From Petrosia ficiformis (lineage: Eukaryota; Porifera; Demospongiae; Haplosclerida; Petrosiidae), in NCBI GenBank assembly GCA_947044365.1, contig OX345639.1, positions 4,320,444-4,384,443 on the forward strand: a stretch of DNA of 64,000 nt, given 5' to 3'. Positions 12,462-32,900 of the stretch are shown here, one piece after another. Within the stretch, counting starts at the first letter, position 1; each line of letters starts with the position of its first letter. Under the pieces are notes generated by a model that saw nothing but the letters and a program-made list of their open reading frames with translations, was not told the DNA's origin and did not search any database. The translations under genes and the position numbers were made by a program.

Positions 12462-14430
12462 TTATAGAGTGTTCAGTTTAGTCACTATACAAACTCTTAC
12501 TGTTTGATCAAATGATGATGTAACAAGTAGTCCTTCCTATTGGAAAATAATTTTAGCTGAAACAATATATTATGTAATAATTCAAAACCTAATTTACAGC
12601 TGTTACTAATTAACTATGTTTATGAAATATAATTATACATAATATATTAAACAATAGGCATCATATTTCATCTGACTTCATTATACACATAAACAAAACA
12701 TCAACTTCTTATGTAATATATACCTTGTCTGGGCTCCAATCCATACTGGATATCGGTTGAGTGGAAAATATAACATTTTGTATTAAGTTTAGTGAACCTG
12801 TAACTCCTAAGTCTAAACCTTTATCATCTTTCTTTGTTCTACTGGATGGATATGAACTGAGAGACAAGAGTAATGAATGCAAAGTTTCCTCTCAAGACTC
12901 ACTATTTCCATAAATCAAGGGAACCATTCCCTCCTGATGTCATGAACACATCTCTGTTTTGAGGTAAATGTCTACAACACCAGACTGTAGTAGATTTATG
13001 AGCCTGCAGTATTATACATAACTAAATGCTTTAGGCAAGCAGGTTTAGTCAGTTATAGTATGCAAGATTGGGATGGTACCTCCTCGGCAACAAACCACTT
13101 CCATAGAAGTACATCTACTTCGTCTTTTACACTTTAATGACATAAATTACTTATGTAGGGGTTGTTATATGGAAGTAGTTAGTATAATTTTGTTGCTGAG
13201 GTACCATGTTTTTTTTCCGGCTTAAATATCCCTATATGTTCTTTCCATGTTTTTACTATTCATAACTCTAGTTTGAAGTAATTTCAAGTAGTAGGACACA
13301 TTAACTATACTGTACTTGTGGTATTACAAAGAATATATGTATGAGATTCTACCTCACTTTTTCAGTAAGTGATGTAAATCCTTTTGTTGGATGTAGTGTT
13401 CGTAAGTCATAAAGAAATATTTTTGATTCAAGTGTTGTAGCTACTAGTTTGTTCATCTTGATATCTTTTCTATCAAATTCAACACAACATACCTAACAAA
13501 AGAGATATACTATTTTATATTATACGAGAACTAGTTTGAATCTATAATCAATAATATAGAATCATTTTATCAATATAACACTTAATCATCTTGTCAGGAT
13601 AGAAAGAGTATGAATTTTTTTAAATGTATAGTTTACAAGTAACAGATAGCTATTTAACTATGGCTATTTGACACAACTATTATAAACTCACCCCATTTTT
13701 AACATTTGTTTCCCATTTCACACTCATTGCTCTCAAATCAAACATTTTAATATCACCATTATCATAACCAGCACAGACACACCTTTCTTCATCATTGTAT
13801 GAATTACCAAATGACACAGACCAACAATCTCTTTTCATCTCACCCTCAGCAGCAGACATACAGGCTACAGGTTGATCTTTCTGTCTAGAGTCCCACACCT
13901 TCACACTACCTAAACATGGGAACATAAATTAGAAAAACATACATATTTGAATAATTAACAAAAGAAAGATCTCCCTATCGCTACATTTCAATGTAGTGTA
14001 CTTATATATACTTACCATCTCTACTACCAGTGACTATTTCCGGAGCTCCTCCTCCTATTCCTAGTCCACCTACTCCATCAATTGCATTTATAATTGATTC
14101 ATGAGCTGAAACAGAGTAGATTGGTGATCCTAATCCTTCCAGATCCCTGTAATATTAAATAATTAATATGTCATAGACAATGATTACAGTAAACAATTAA
14201 CAACAAATAATAACATACATTGTTATTAGTAAACAAACCATATGTTTAATCTTCCGGAAAAATCTCCAGTTGCTAGGTGACGATGATGAATACTAGCAGC
14301 TCCAAATGTACCACATTTGAAAGAATTCTTTTTTTCAGACTTGAGAAAAAATAAATTATATTATTTAGACATACGACCCATCAAGCAAGAGTGTGTATAG
14401 TAATAATAAATCTTTTGGTCTACAAATAGA

Positions 14431-14469
<39 letters not shown>

Positions 14470-14688
14470 ACATAAGGAGTGTTTTATTAAGATCCAATGG
14501 TTGACCTCATGAATTAGTTTCACTTCTCCTTTACTCAACTCATACACTTGAAGTGCTCCGGTATCTCTAGGATGAGAACCCAACACTACAAATTTTGCAC
14601 TACAAGGGATCCATTTCACATCATATATTGTATAGTTTAGGCTTTTTTCTATATGTGCTATTATCTGAGGTTTGCTAAAATTCTCCAT
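12462..14688 (-). CDS. WDR92: WD-repeat protein WDR92 / Monad (DNAAF10)
   Basis: Eight minus-strand exons (14688-14506, 14339-14239, 14146-14016, 13909-13692, 13492-13358, 13003-12903, 12856-12724, 12536-12462) give 358 residues; human WDR92 has 357. Conservation is continuous: [15 protein letters not shown] at the start, [14 protein letters not shown], the [17 protein letters not shown] blade, WKYSYP, and [16 protein letters not shown] at the end. It is a seven-bladed beta-propeller. WDR92 works with the R2TP/prefoldin-like complex to assemble axonemal dynein arms in the cytoplasm, which fits a ciliated animal. The first donor (GAG|GTCAAC) is weak. The exon ending at 12903 must use ATA|GTGAGT, which makes a Tyr codon across the junction and avoids a stop. 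Confidence 0.93.
13073..13208. mobile_element. hairpin MITE copy, in WDR92 intron
   Basis: Left arm ATGGTACCTCCTCGGCAACAAA pairs with right arm TTTTGTTGCTGAGGTACCAT, and TGTTATATGGAAGTAG pairs with CCACTTCCATAG. The right arm and flank (GTTGTTATATGGAAGT, CCGGCTTAAATATCCCTA) resemble the element at 44284-44648, so both belong to one foldback family. It lies in the intron between the WDR92 exons at 13003 and 13358. Confidence 0.65.
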
Positions 14689-14923
14689 TACAAATATACT
14701 TTACCCTCCCTCCAACAGACAGTTTGTAAAGGATTAATAATTATTATGTAGAGGTGTGGCCTGACATTTATTGTTGATTCCAGGTAAGGTGTGTAGACTT
14801 ATCACCGGATGCAGAAAGTCCACTTCAAGCTGTTATCCTGACTGGGATAGAAGGGCCAAGTGAATTGCTAGTTTAGTGTTGGCTATATCCGTACTAGTGT
14901 GTTCATCAAATTCAGTGCACTAA
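14689..14923. promoter_or_regulatory. probable bidirectional promoter WDR92 / PKC copy 1
   Basis: 235 bp separate the two start codons. From 14777 onward this sequence is repeated upstream of PKC copy 2 (from 21118), so the PKC leader was duplicated but the WDR92-proximal 88 bp were not. CCAG|GTAAGG at 14780-14787 could be the donor of a 5' UTR exon. Confidence 0.5.
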
Positions 14924-19808
<4,885 letters not shown>

Positions 19809-20076
19809 CAACATTGACCACACCCATTTTTAGCTCAAATAATTATATTATTTTTTGTGAGGTATTCTACTTACATAAATTTACATAATGCATAATGTAA
19901 ACTTTTGACTTATTTTTGTTCATTATTTTTTATTTCCCTAACCTTTTGTTTCTTAAACTTCTCTGTGTGTATTTGAATTTGATAACAATAAATAAACTAT
20001 TATTTCTTTTTATCTTCACTCTTCTCTAATAAACTATAATTGTTAATACTAAAAGTTTTAAAAATTAAAAGCGCCA

Positions 20077-20995
20077 TCTGTCCCTTCTCATCCTCCTTAT
20101 ACTTTCATTTTGATCATGTCTTGTAGAGTAGTGTATTCTTTACAACCAAACTTGATATCTACCAAAACAGGGTTCATTACATTGACAAAATGGTAGTTTA
20201 CAATGGCAACAATTCATCCAGTATGTGTTACTTGTTTTTTGCTCAATCTGTGATAATACATATAAATATAATATAATATTATATACATTAGTACATGTAC
20301 ATTCATACATACCATTAGTATACAATACATATACATACGTATAATTACATTTCCACATCGAGGACATTTTGAGTTTTTTCTAGTTCCTCTTCTTGATCAG
20401 GAAGTACTGATGTTACTTTATCTGCTGCTTCTTTATCTTCTTTAAATCTTCATCACGAAATAATTTACACATTCCATCAAAATGAACATACCTGTCCAGG
20501 GTCAGAAATGTGAATGATCTAACAAGTCTTTTCCTATCAATTTTATATATTTCCTGTTTCTGAAATATCAATTCAACATCATTATTGAGTTATAGTATAA
20601 TCAAGTACTAAACATACGACATTAAACTATATATAATATTACATATAGGTTATTAAGTTACAGTATAATAATGTATAACATTACTACAGTACATATAGAG
20701 GAGGATGGTATTTAATTTCAGTATTAGTAGCGATATTAATTAATCATCAGTAAATGGTATGATAATTCAATTATTATGTATTCAGTTTGTCATCATTTAT
20801 CAACAATTAGATATTATATATGATTATATATATAACATGTGACCCAGTCATATACTATAGGCCAGCGTGAGCCTGGTATTATCACATTACTTGTCGTTTT
20901 TTACCAAACAATCATCCACATGTGACAATGAGGATATCTGTCAGATGTGTACTGATTGTGATACTGGACATGCTGTTATCACATCAGTAGACATT
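20077..20995 (-). pseudogene. degenerate, internally deleted RNF14 copy
   Basis: Minus-strand relic of the RNF14 gene at 26338-29875. The last exon is recognisable (SNTYWMNCCHCKLPF), but the stop codon is lost, an in-frame codon is missing (CHQC becomes CQC) and an 8-bp deletion near 20150 breaks the frame. In the preceding exon, short deletions near 20377 and 20445 shift the frame. After 20806, homology to the intron at about 27412 stops. The remaining 20870-20990 matches the RWD-encoding exon near 28800-28975, so roughly 1.4 kb carrying the RING and IBR exons has been lost. Confidence 0.85.
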
Positions 20996-21264
20996 AAAGT
21001 TTAGTTTATAATTAGGCTTACTATAAGGAGTGTAGTTTTATCAAAAAGTGTCCATTACTGGCCATGGTTTTACTATTGTCAGATTGAGTGCACGTTATAA
21101 TGTGGGTGTATCAAGTAATTCCAGGTAAGGTGTGTAGACTTATCACCGGATGCAGAAAGTCCACTTCAAGCTGTTATCCTGACTGGGATAGAAGGGCCAA
21201 GTGAATTGCTAGTTTAGTGTTGGCTATATCCGTACTAGTGTGTTCATCAAATTCAGTGCACTAA
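20996..21264. promoter_or_regulatory. upstream region of PKC copy 2
   Basis: 20996-21117 has no counterpart upstream of PKC copy 1 and no recognisable gene. 21118-21264 is the duplicated PKC leader. Copy 2 therefore sits behind a new upstream sequence instead of the WDR92-side promoter half. Confidence 0.5.
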
Positions 21265-26053
<4,789 letters not shown>

Positions 26054-26337
26054 CAACATTGACCACACCCATTTTAAGCTCAAATAATTATATTATTTTT
26101 TGTGAGGTATTCTACTTACATAAATTTACATAATGCATAATGTAAACTTTTGACTTATTTTTGTTCATTATTTTTTATTTCCCAACCTTTTGTTTCTTAT
26201 TTAAACTTCTATGTTTGCGACTCTGTGTGTATTTGAATTTGATAACAATAAATAAACTATTATTTCCTTTTATCTTCACTCTTCTCTAATGAACTATAAT
26301 TATCATTAATAAAAGTTTTAAAAATTAAAAGCACCAT

Positions 26338-29300
26338 TTACCCTTCCTCGTCATCCTTCTCTTCTTTCATTTTGATCATGTCTTCTTGTAGAGTAGTGTA
26401 TTCTTTACAACCAAACTCATTAAAATGATATCTACCGAAACAGGGTTCATTACATTGATGACAAAATGGTAGTTTACAATGGCGACAATTCATCCAGTTC
26501 TTATTACTTGTTTTTTGTTCAATCTGTGATAATAATATTATATATAATTTATTCATTAGTAAGTGTACATTCATCATATATAACATAAGTACATACACAC
26601 ATACATACATATAACTATATAACTACATTATTAGTACATGTACATTCATATATTAGTACATGTACATTCATAATATTATATACATTAGTACATACATATA
26701 TACATACATATAATACATTATTAGTACATGTACATGTACATTCATATATTAGTACATGTACATTCATAATATTATATACATTAGTACATACATACATACA
26801 TACATATAACTATATAATATATTATTAGTACATGTACATGTACATTCATATATTAGTACATGTACATTCATAATATTATATACATTAGTACATACATACA
26901 TTTACTAATAAATATTGCAATTTACATTTCCACATCGAGGACATTTTGAGTTGAGAAGTTTTTCTAGTTCTTCTTCTTGATCAGGAAGTACTGATGTTAT
27001 TTTGTTTGCTTCTTTATCTTCTTTAGGAGTGAGGTAATCTTCATCACGAAATAATTTACACATTCCATCAAAATGAACATACCTGAAATAGAAACAGGAT
27101 AATATCACTTTGATTATCTATCCGGGGTTAGTGATCTAACAAGTCTTTTCCTGCCAATTTTTTTATATTTCCTGTTTCTAAATGTGTGAAATATCAATTC
27201 AACATCATTATTGAGTTATAGTATAATCAAGTATTAAACATACGACATTAAACTATATATAATATTACATATAGGTTATTAAGTTACAGTATAATAATGT
27301 ATAACATTACTACAGTACATATAGAGGAGGATGGTATTTAATTTCAGTATTAGTAGCGATATTAATTAATCATCAGTAAATGGTATGATAATTCATGTAT
27401 TCAGTTTGTCATCATTTATGACAATAGAAAGTGTGAAGCTACTGATGATGGCAGCTGAGGAACTGATTATTAACAAGGCTTTTCACCTACCTTGGTTTGA
27501 AGTTATTACTCAAGAATTAGTCAATTTTAAAGTAATTTTTATTTTATTTATTTATTATTTTATTTATTTATTTTTAATGTTTTTCAGAGGATGTCCCATC
27601 AGGTACAGAAAGCTGGTCTACCAGTTAGTGGCTTGTCCACCCATAAGCTGGTCTACCAGTTAGCGGCTTGTCCACTCATAAGTACATACAAAGTAAAGTG
27701 TATTTGATAATGTATCTTACCCAGCAATATGTTCACCACACAACCAACAAAAGTAAGAACCACATTTCCAACAAGTCATTTTGTTACATCCTCCAATCTT
27801 CTGAATCAAAGTAGAACACTTAGGACATTCTTTCACATTACGATGTGATCTTAGCCATAACATACTCTAATAAAACAAACCTAAATAGTGACATAGTAAA
27901 AACGCATTACTTTAAGTTCTTCTGTTTTTCTTCTAATCTCATTTTGATCTTTCTTCTTGACAATAGTACTATCTTCACTATCATTAGCAACACTCAGTTT
28001 TATCTATGATAACTTAAAATACAATCATTCATAATTAAATTGTCTTGTCTCACCTTTTCGAACGCAGGACAGGACTCAATCCCATGCCATGTTTGTCTGC
28101 ACTGTTTACAGAATGGAAAACCACAAGTCTGACAGACTGCTAAATCTGAGTCTGGTTCTGAGATTATACGAGAGCCACAAGTAGTACGAGGACAAAACAC
28201 CATTCCAGGAATAGAATCTAGTTCAACTTGTTGTCGTAAACTAAGAAATCTTTAGATAGATGATGGATCAATGATTGTATAGGCAGAGGAATACAGCTTA
28301 CTTTTCATATAATTCATCATTTAATAATTCATGAAGTATCACATCTGATATCTTATTATTACACGCAGGATAAGGACATGACATTTGAGTAACTCGCCCA
28401 TCTAGAATCATTGTCTAGAGAAATAACAAACAATTTGATTCATTCATCCATCTATTCACACATACCTGAGCATATTTAGCAACACAAGCCTTGCAAAAGA
28501 GACCAGACCCTTCACATCCTACACATGGGTCACAAAACGCATCTCCTATCTTCACATCACAACAAATACAACACTCATGTTTATTCAGCTGAAACGCCTT
28601 GAATAACTCATAATGATCATGTTCCTCTACATCATTGAATTCTGATATACTTCTTGCAAATACTTGATTACAATGACGAGCAACAGTTTGAGTCACCTCT
28701 TCATTTTTAGAACCTTCCTCCTCCAATCCAACTCTAGAAGTCATCATGTCACTCCTAATACTTGTTTGTTGTAGCATGCAATAATCTTCAACTACATTAG
28801 ACAATATATATGTGACCCAGTCGTATACTATAGGCCAGCCTGGTATGAACATATCATATAATTTAGAGGTAATGACATCGCTTGTCACTTTATCTAACCA
28901 TCGTCCTGATATGTGACAATGAGGATGTCTATTAGATGGGTACTGATTGTGATAACGGACATAGAGTGTTATCGGAGGTAGGTGTGTCACTTGAGCACAT
29001 TTAAGAGATTGCATACTCATACTGGTTGCTGTTAGCAACGGAGTAGCATTAGGTAGACTAACTGAACTGGCATCAGGGGGCAATGGTCTTAGTAATAGTT
29101 CTATCCTTTCATTAACATTAGGTTCAACTTGTATCTATAGAATGATTGTTTAATGTGAACTAAGTCTTGTATGTTTCATACACACATCATTATAATTATT
29201 ATAATTAAATTTTAGAATATTAAGGGTTGTATATAACTAAAACATGAACACATGATCAGATGATTATAAACACACACGTTTTAAGGGCCGGGTCATACAA

Positions 29301-29875
29301 CGGTAAATGTACTTACTCTATAGACTGTATTGTTCAAGCTAGAGACATATAGTATACATATTGTTCTTTAATTACACTAATATCACATTATGATATTACT
29401 AATACATGATAGTACAAATACACATTGTATTGTTCATTAATATCACAATATGATATTACTAATACATGATAGTACAAATACACATTGTATTGTTCATTAA
29501 TATCACAATATGATATTACTAATACATGATAGTACAAATACACATTTTATTGTTCATTAATATCACAATATGTATAATTATATTACTAATACATGATAGT
29601 ACAAATACACATTGTATTGTTCATTAATATCACAATATGTATAATTATATTACTAATATATACATGATAGTACAAATACACATTGCTAATTGTTCATATT
29701 GTTCATATTGTTCATATTACACTAAAAATATCTAATATGTATAAATACATGTAACTCATACCATAAATTCATTCCCTTCATTAATAATAGTAATTTCTTT
29801 AGTATAAATACTCTTTAATAATTCTAATTCGTTCTCTTGTTGATACTTATTATCTTCTTCAATAGAGGTAGCCAT
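26338..29875 (-). CDS. RNF14: RNF14-like RWD + RBR E3 ubiquitin ligase
   Basis: Eight minus-strand exons (29875-29762, 29134-28466, 28414-28302, 28249-28054, 28003-27911, 27866-27721, 27082-26926, 26523-26338) give 557 residues. An N-terminal RWD domain shows YPSNRHPHCHISGRWL. RING1 begins CCICCDVKIG and reaches CKACVAKY; the IBR has CPRTTCGSR and CGFPFCKQC. RING2 is CPKCSTLIQKIGGCNKMTC, with the catalytic Cys expected in GGC, then CWKCGSYFCWLC. RBR ligases pass ubiquitin through a thioester on RING2; RNF14 acts on stalled or crosslinked translation factors. Beyond RING2 is an extra zinc-like module (CPRCGN...NCRHCKLPFCHQC...HFNEFGC) not present in remembered vertebrate RNF14. The start is fixed by the first ATG and by the 71-bp gap to GCNA. 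Confidence 0.88.
26530..26905. repeat. tandem repeat in RNF14 last intron
   Basis: Roughly 95-bp units containing ATTAGTACATGTACATTCATA blocks and CATA runs, repeated about four times between exons 7 and 8 of RNF14. Confidence 0.85.
27412..27690 (+). other. possible coding-like insertion in RNF14 intron
   Basis: Inside an unusually long (about 640 bp) RNF14 intron, on the opposite strand. An ATG at 27418 opens a protein-like stretch (SVKLLMMAAEELI..WFEVITQELVNFK) up to a possible donor at 27532. A T-rich tract and acceptor follow, then 27590-27680 with a 36-bp direct duplication (GCTGGTCTACCAGTTAG...GGCTTGTCCAC). It is absent from the other RNF14 copy. It may be a transposon scrap; I do not recognise the family. 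Confidence 0.3.
29385..29695. repeat. 60-bp minisatellite in RNF14 intron 1
   Basis: About five copies of a 60-bp unit (core CTAATACATGATAGTACAAA, then CACATTGTATTGTTCATTAA). Later copies carry a TATAATTA insertion. Confidence 0.9.
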
Positions 29876-29946
29876 TATGGGTGTGGTTAATTAGGTGTGG
29901 TCTATAGTATAGGTGTGTATGTACTTTTAGGAGGGATATTTAAAAC
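29876..29946. promoter_or_regulatory. 71-bp bidirectional promoter RNF14 / GCNA
   Basis: Only 71 bp lie between the two divergent start codons, so both 5' UTRs and the core promoter must fit or overlap here, or one transcript starts inside the other gene. GGTGTGG motifs occur at 29881 and 29894. Confidence 0.6.
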
Positions 29947-32900
29947 ATGAATGGTAATTTCCAATGTTCATAAATAGATCTAGTTGTTATTTTCTTTTAA
30001 ATTCTAGGTGAAGAGTTTAATGTTTTGTGGGACTTCCTTCTAGTGTGTGAGTCACATAATCTCATTAAATTCAACTATTCTCTTGAAGTGTTGAAAACAA
30101 AGGTAAGTCTTGATTAGCCCCACCCATTATGATTAAAATCAGGAATGGAGATTCTACCAGTTATTGACCTTTCAGCAGTAGATCGTAATCTAACTGGAAA
30201 AAAACTAACCAAAGGGATGGAAAGTGTTGGGTTTGTGTATCTTGATAATGTGCCAGGATATAGCAAAGATATGGAGCGTAAACTTCTTGAGAGTACTAAA
30301 TGGTTTTATTCATTACCTTTGGAAAATAAGTTGCTGCTATCACCAAAGAATTGGAACAGGGATGCTCATTGTGTATATAGAGGTTATGTACCTATTGATA
30401 TATCACAAGGTCATATGAGAGAGCAATACGAAACAGGAGAAGTATTACCACATGATGATCCTGATAGAAACTCTGGAAATCCTTTCTATGAGGACACTCC
30501 ATGGCCAATTGAAGAGGGTTTAGGCATAGGGTTTAAGGAACTAATGATCTCGTATCGTAATGTAATGATAAATACTGGAATTGAATTGCTACGACTAACT
30601 GCTCTTGGTTTGGGTTGGAATGAAAATGTGTTTGATGATAGATTTTTACCAAAATCTGTATCTAGTTTAAGATTAATGCACTACCCAACATATATACACA
30701 CAACAGAAAACCCAGTACTCACTTGTGAAGAACATGTCGATGGTGCATTTGTGACCATACTTGCCACGTTTTCTTACTCTGGTTTAGAGATACTGTGTAG
30801 CAATGGACAATGGATGAGTGTTGTACCACGTCCTGGTTACCTGGTAGTCAATATTGGTACACTATTGTCTCGCTTGACCAATGGTCGTTTCAAAGCAACA
30901 CGTCATCATGTTAAAGATATTGGAGTAGAAAGATATTCGGTACCTTTCTTTTTTGAGCCACGATCTGATAGCAAGTTTGAGTTTCCTGATGATTCAAGTG
31001 TTATTACGTATGGTCCATGGATGACTAGTGTAATGAGAAAATTTCAATATCAATATGGCCATGTGCCTCAAGTTTAATAATTTATTTATGTGTATTATTT
31101 TGTTAAAAAAATAGATATATATATTTTTTTAGGTTCAACACTGTATACATGAACATAAACTAGCGCATCCTTCATTGGACTGGCACCTGATCAGCAATCC
31201 CCATTCCCAGACCACAAACGCAAGTGGGGATGAGCATACTGGTAGTGAAGAAATTTTTGATAATCCCTCCTCACACTCACATGTGACTCCACCCTTACTG
31301 TCTTCAATCGAGGACCTCTTAGAGACTCCCTCGTGTCTTCCTCTTCCTCCTCTCACTACATCTGTACGATATCGTATTGTGGGTGAGATCCCATTACCAA
31401 AGGACAGACGAAAAACCAATTTCAACTTTAACATATCATTATCTGATTCTATGTTTGATGACAGTATCTCTCATGAGAATGTGTCATGTGATGTGTCATG
31501 TGAAGAAAAGGATGTATTTAGTGACAAAGGAGATTTGTTATGTGGTAAACTAGAACAGGTTCTGTTTGACGATGACAAGATTAATGAAGATGAAGATTAT
31601 CAAGAGGTTGGGGGGGATGACCAAGAGGTAGAAGAAGACGATGAAGAGGATGATCAAGAGGTAGTGGAAAATGATCAAGAGGTAGAGGAAGATGATCAAG
31701 AGGATGATCAAGAGGTAGAGGAGGATGATCAAGAGGTAGAAGAAGACGATCATGAGGTAGAGGAGGATGATCAAGAGGTAGTGGAAAACGATCAAGAGGA
31801 AGATGATCAAGAGGTAGAAGAAGACGATCAAGAGGTAGAGGAGGATGATCAAGAGGAAGATGAGGATGATCAAGAGGTAGAGGAAGATGATCAAGAGGAA
31901 GATGAGGAAAAGGGATACAAAGACAAGTTACTAAAGAAAAATCGAAAGGAAGAAATGTTAAGAGAAATGAATGAAAGTGGACTACAAATATATAGTGAAA
32001 TACAAGATGATAAACAACATGTAGAAGAGAATGATTGTGACAGGAAACAGGAGATAATGGAAGAAAATATGACAAATCATTATAAGACACCTCCATCCAC
32101 CATTAATCTAATCTCTGATGATAGTGATGATGATGATAAATTAGAGAATTGTAAGACAATTTATATAATATATAATATATCTACATCATCGTCATCTCTT
32201 TGTATATTAGTATTTTCTAATTTGAGATTACAATCAGCAAAGAAAGAAGCAATGGCGAACAAAACAGTATCAAGAAAAAGGTTTATACAATAACTGTTTA
32301 TCAATCTGTGTGTGTCATATACCCTATCATATATTAGTTTAAATGAATTCATTGTGAGTGATTCAGAAGAAATCAGTGAAGATGAGGAGAATAATGAAAA
32401 CAAACCACCACATACACTCTTTTATGCTGAGTCACCTGTTACTCCAAATTATCACAGAAAACACCTCAAATCTCCTAATGTTAGCCCTGGGGTGTGTTCA
32501 ACACCAGGTAATAATCTGTATAGTAGTGTGTTCATTAAATCATCATTCTATTTTATTAGTATATCAACACAAGTCACACACATTGGTACAGAACTCATTG
32601 ACTACACCATCTGCTAGTAAGAGTGTTCGAAGGTACAGAAACCAAATGATAGAAGAACTGTTTCAGCTTTTTAATAAAACCGTCTTTAATAATAAAGTTA
32701 GTAGAGTCTAACACATACAATGGTCTATTTACCAATACAATGGTCCAATGGTCTATTTACTAATACAATAGTCCAATGGTCTATTTACTAATACAATAGT
32801 CCGATGGTCTATTAACTAATACAATAGTCCATTGGTCTATTTACTAATACAATAGTCCAATGGTCTATTTACTAATACAATAGTCCAATGGTCTATTTAC

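Noticed and set aside
29947..31132. The small exons 29947-30102 as 5' UTR/exons of the dioxygenase
   Set aside because: Their frame joins exactly to the GCNA exon at 31133 (34 codons, phase 0). The dioxygenase ATG at 30145 starts a complete family N-terminus on its own.
31550..32096. Minus-strand frames of 114 and 171 codons
   Set aside because: They mirror the GAT/GAG-rich acidic repeat of GCNA. The plus strand has the conserved protein.
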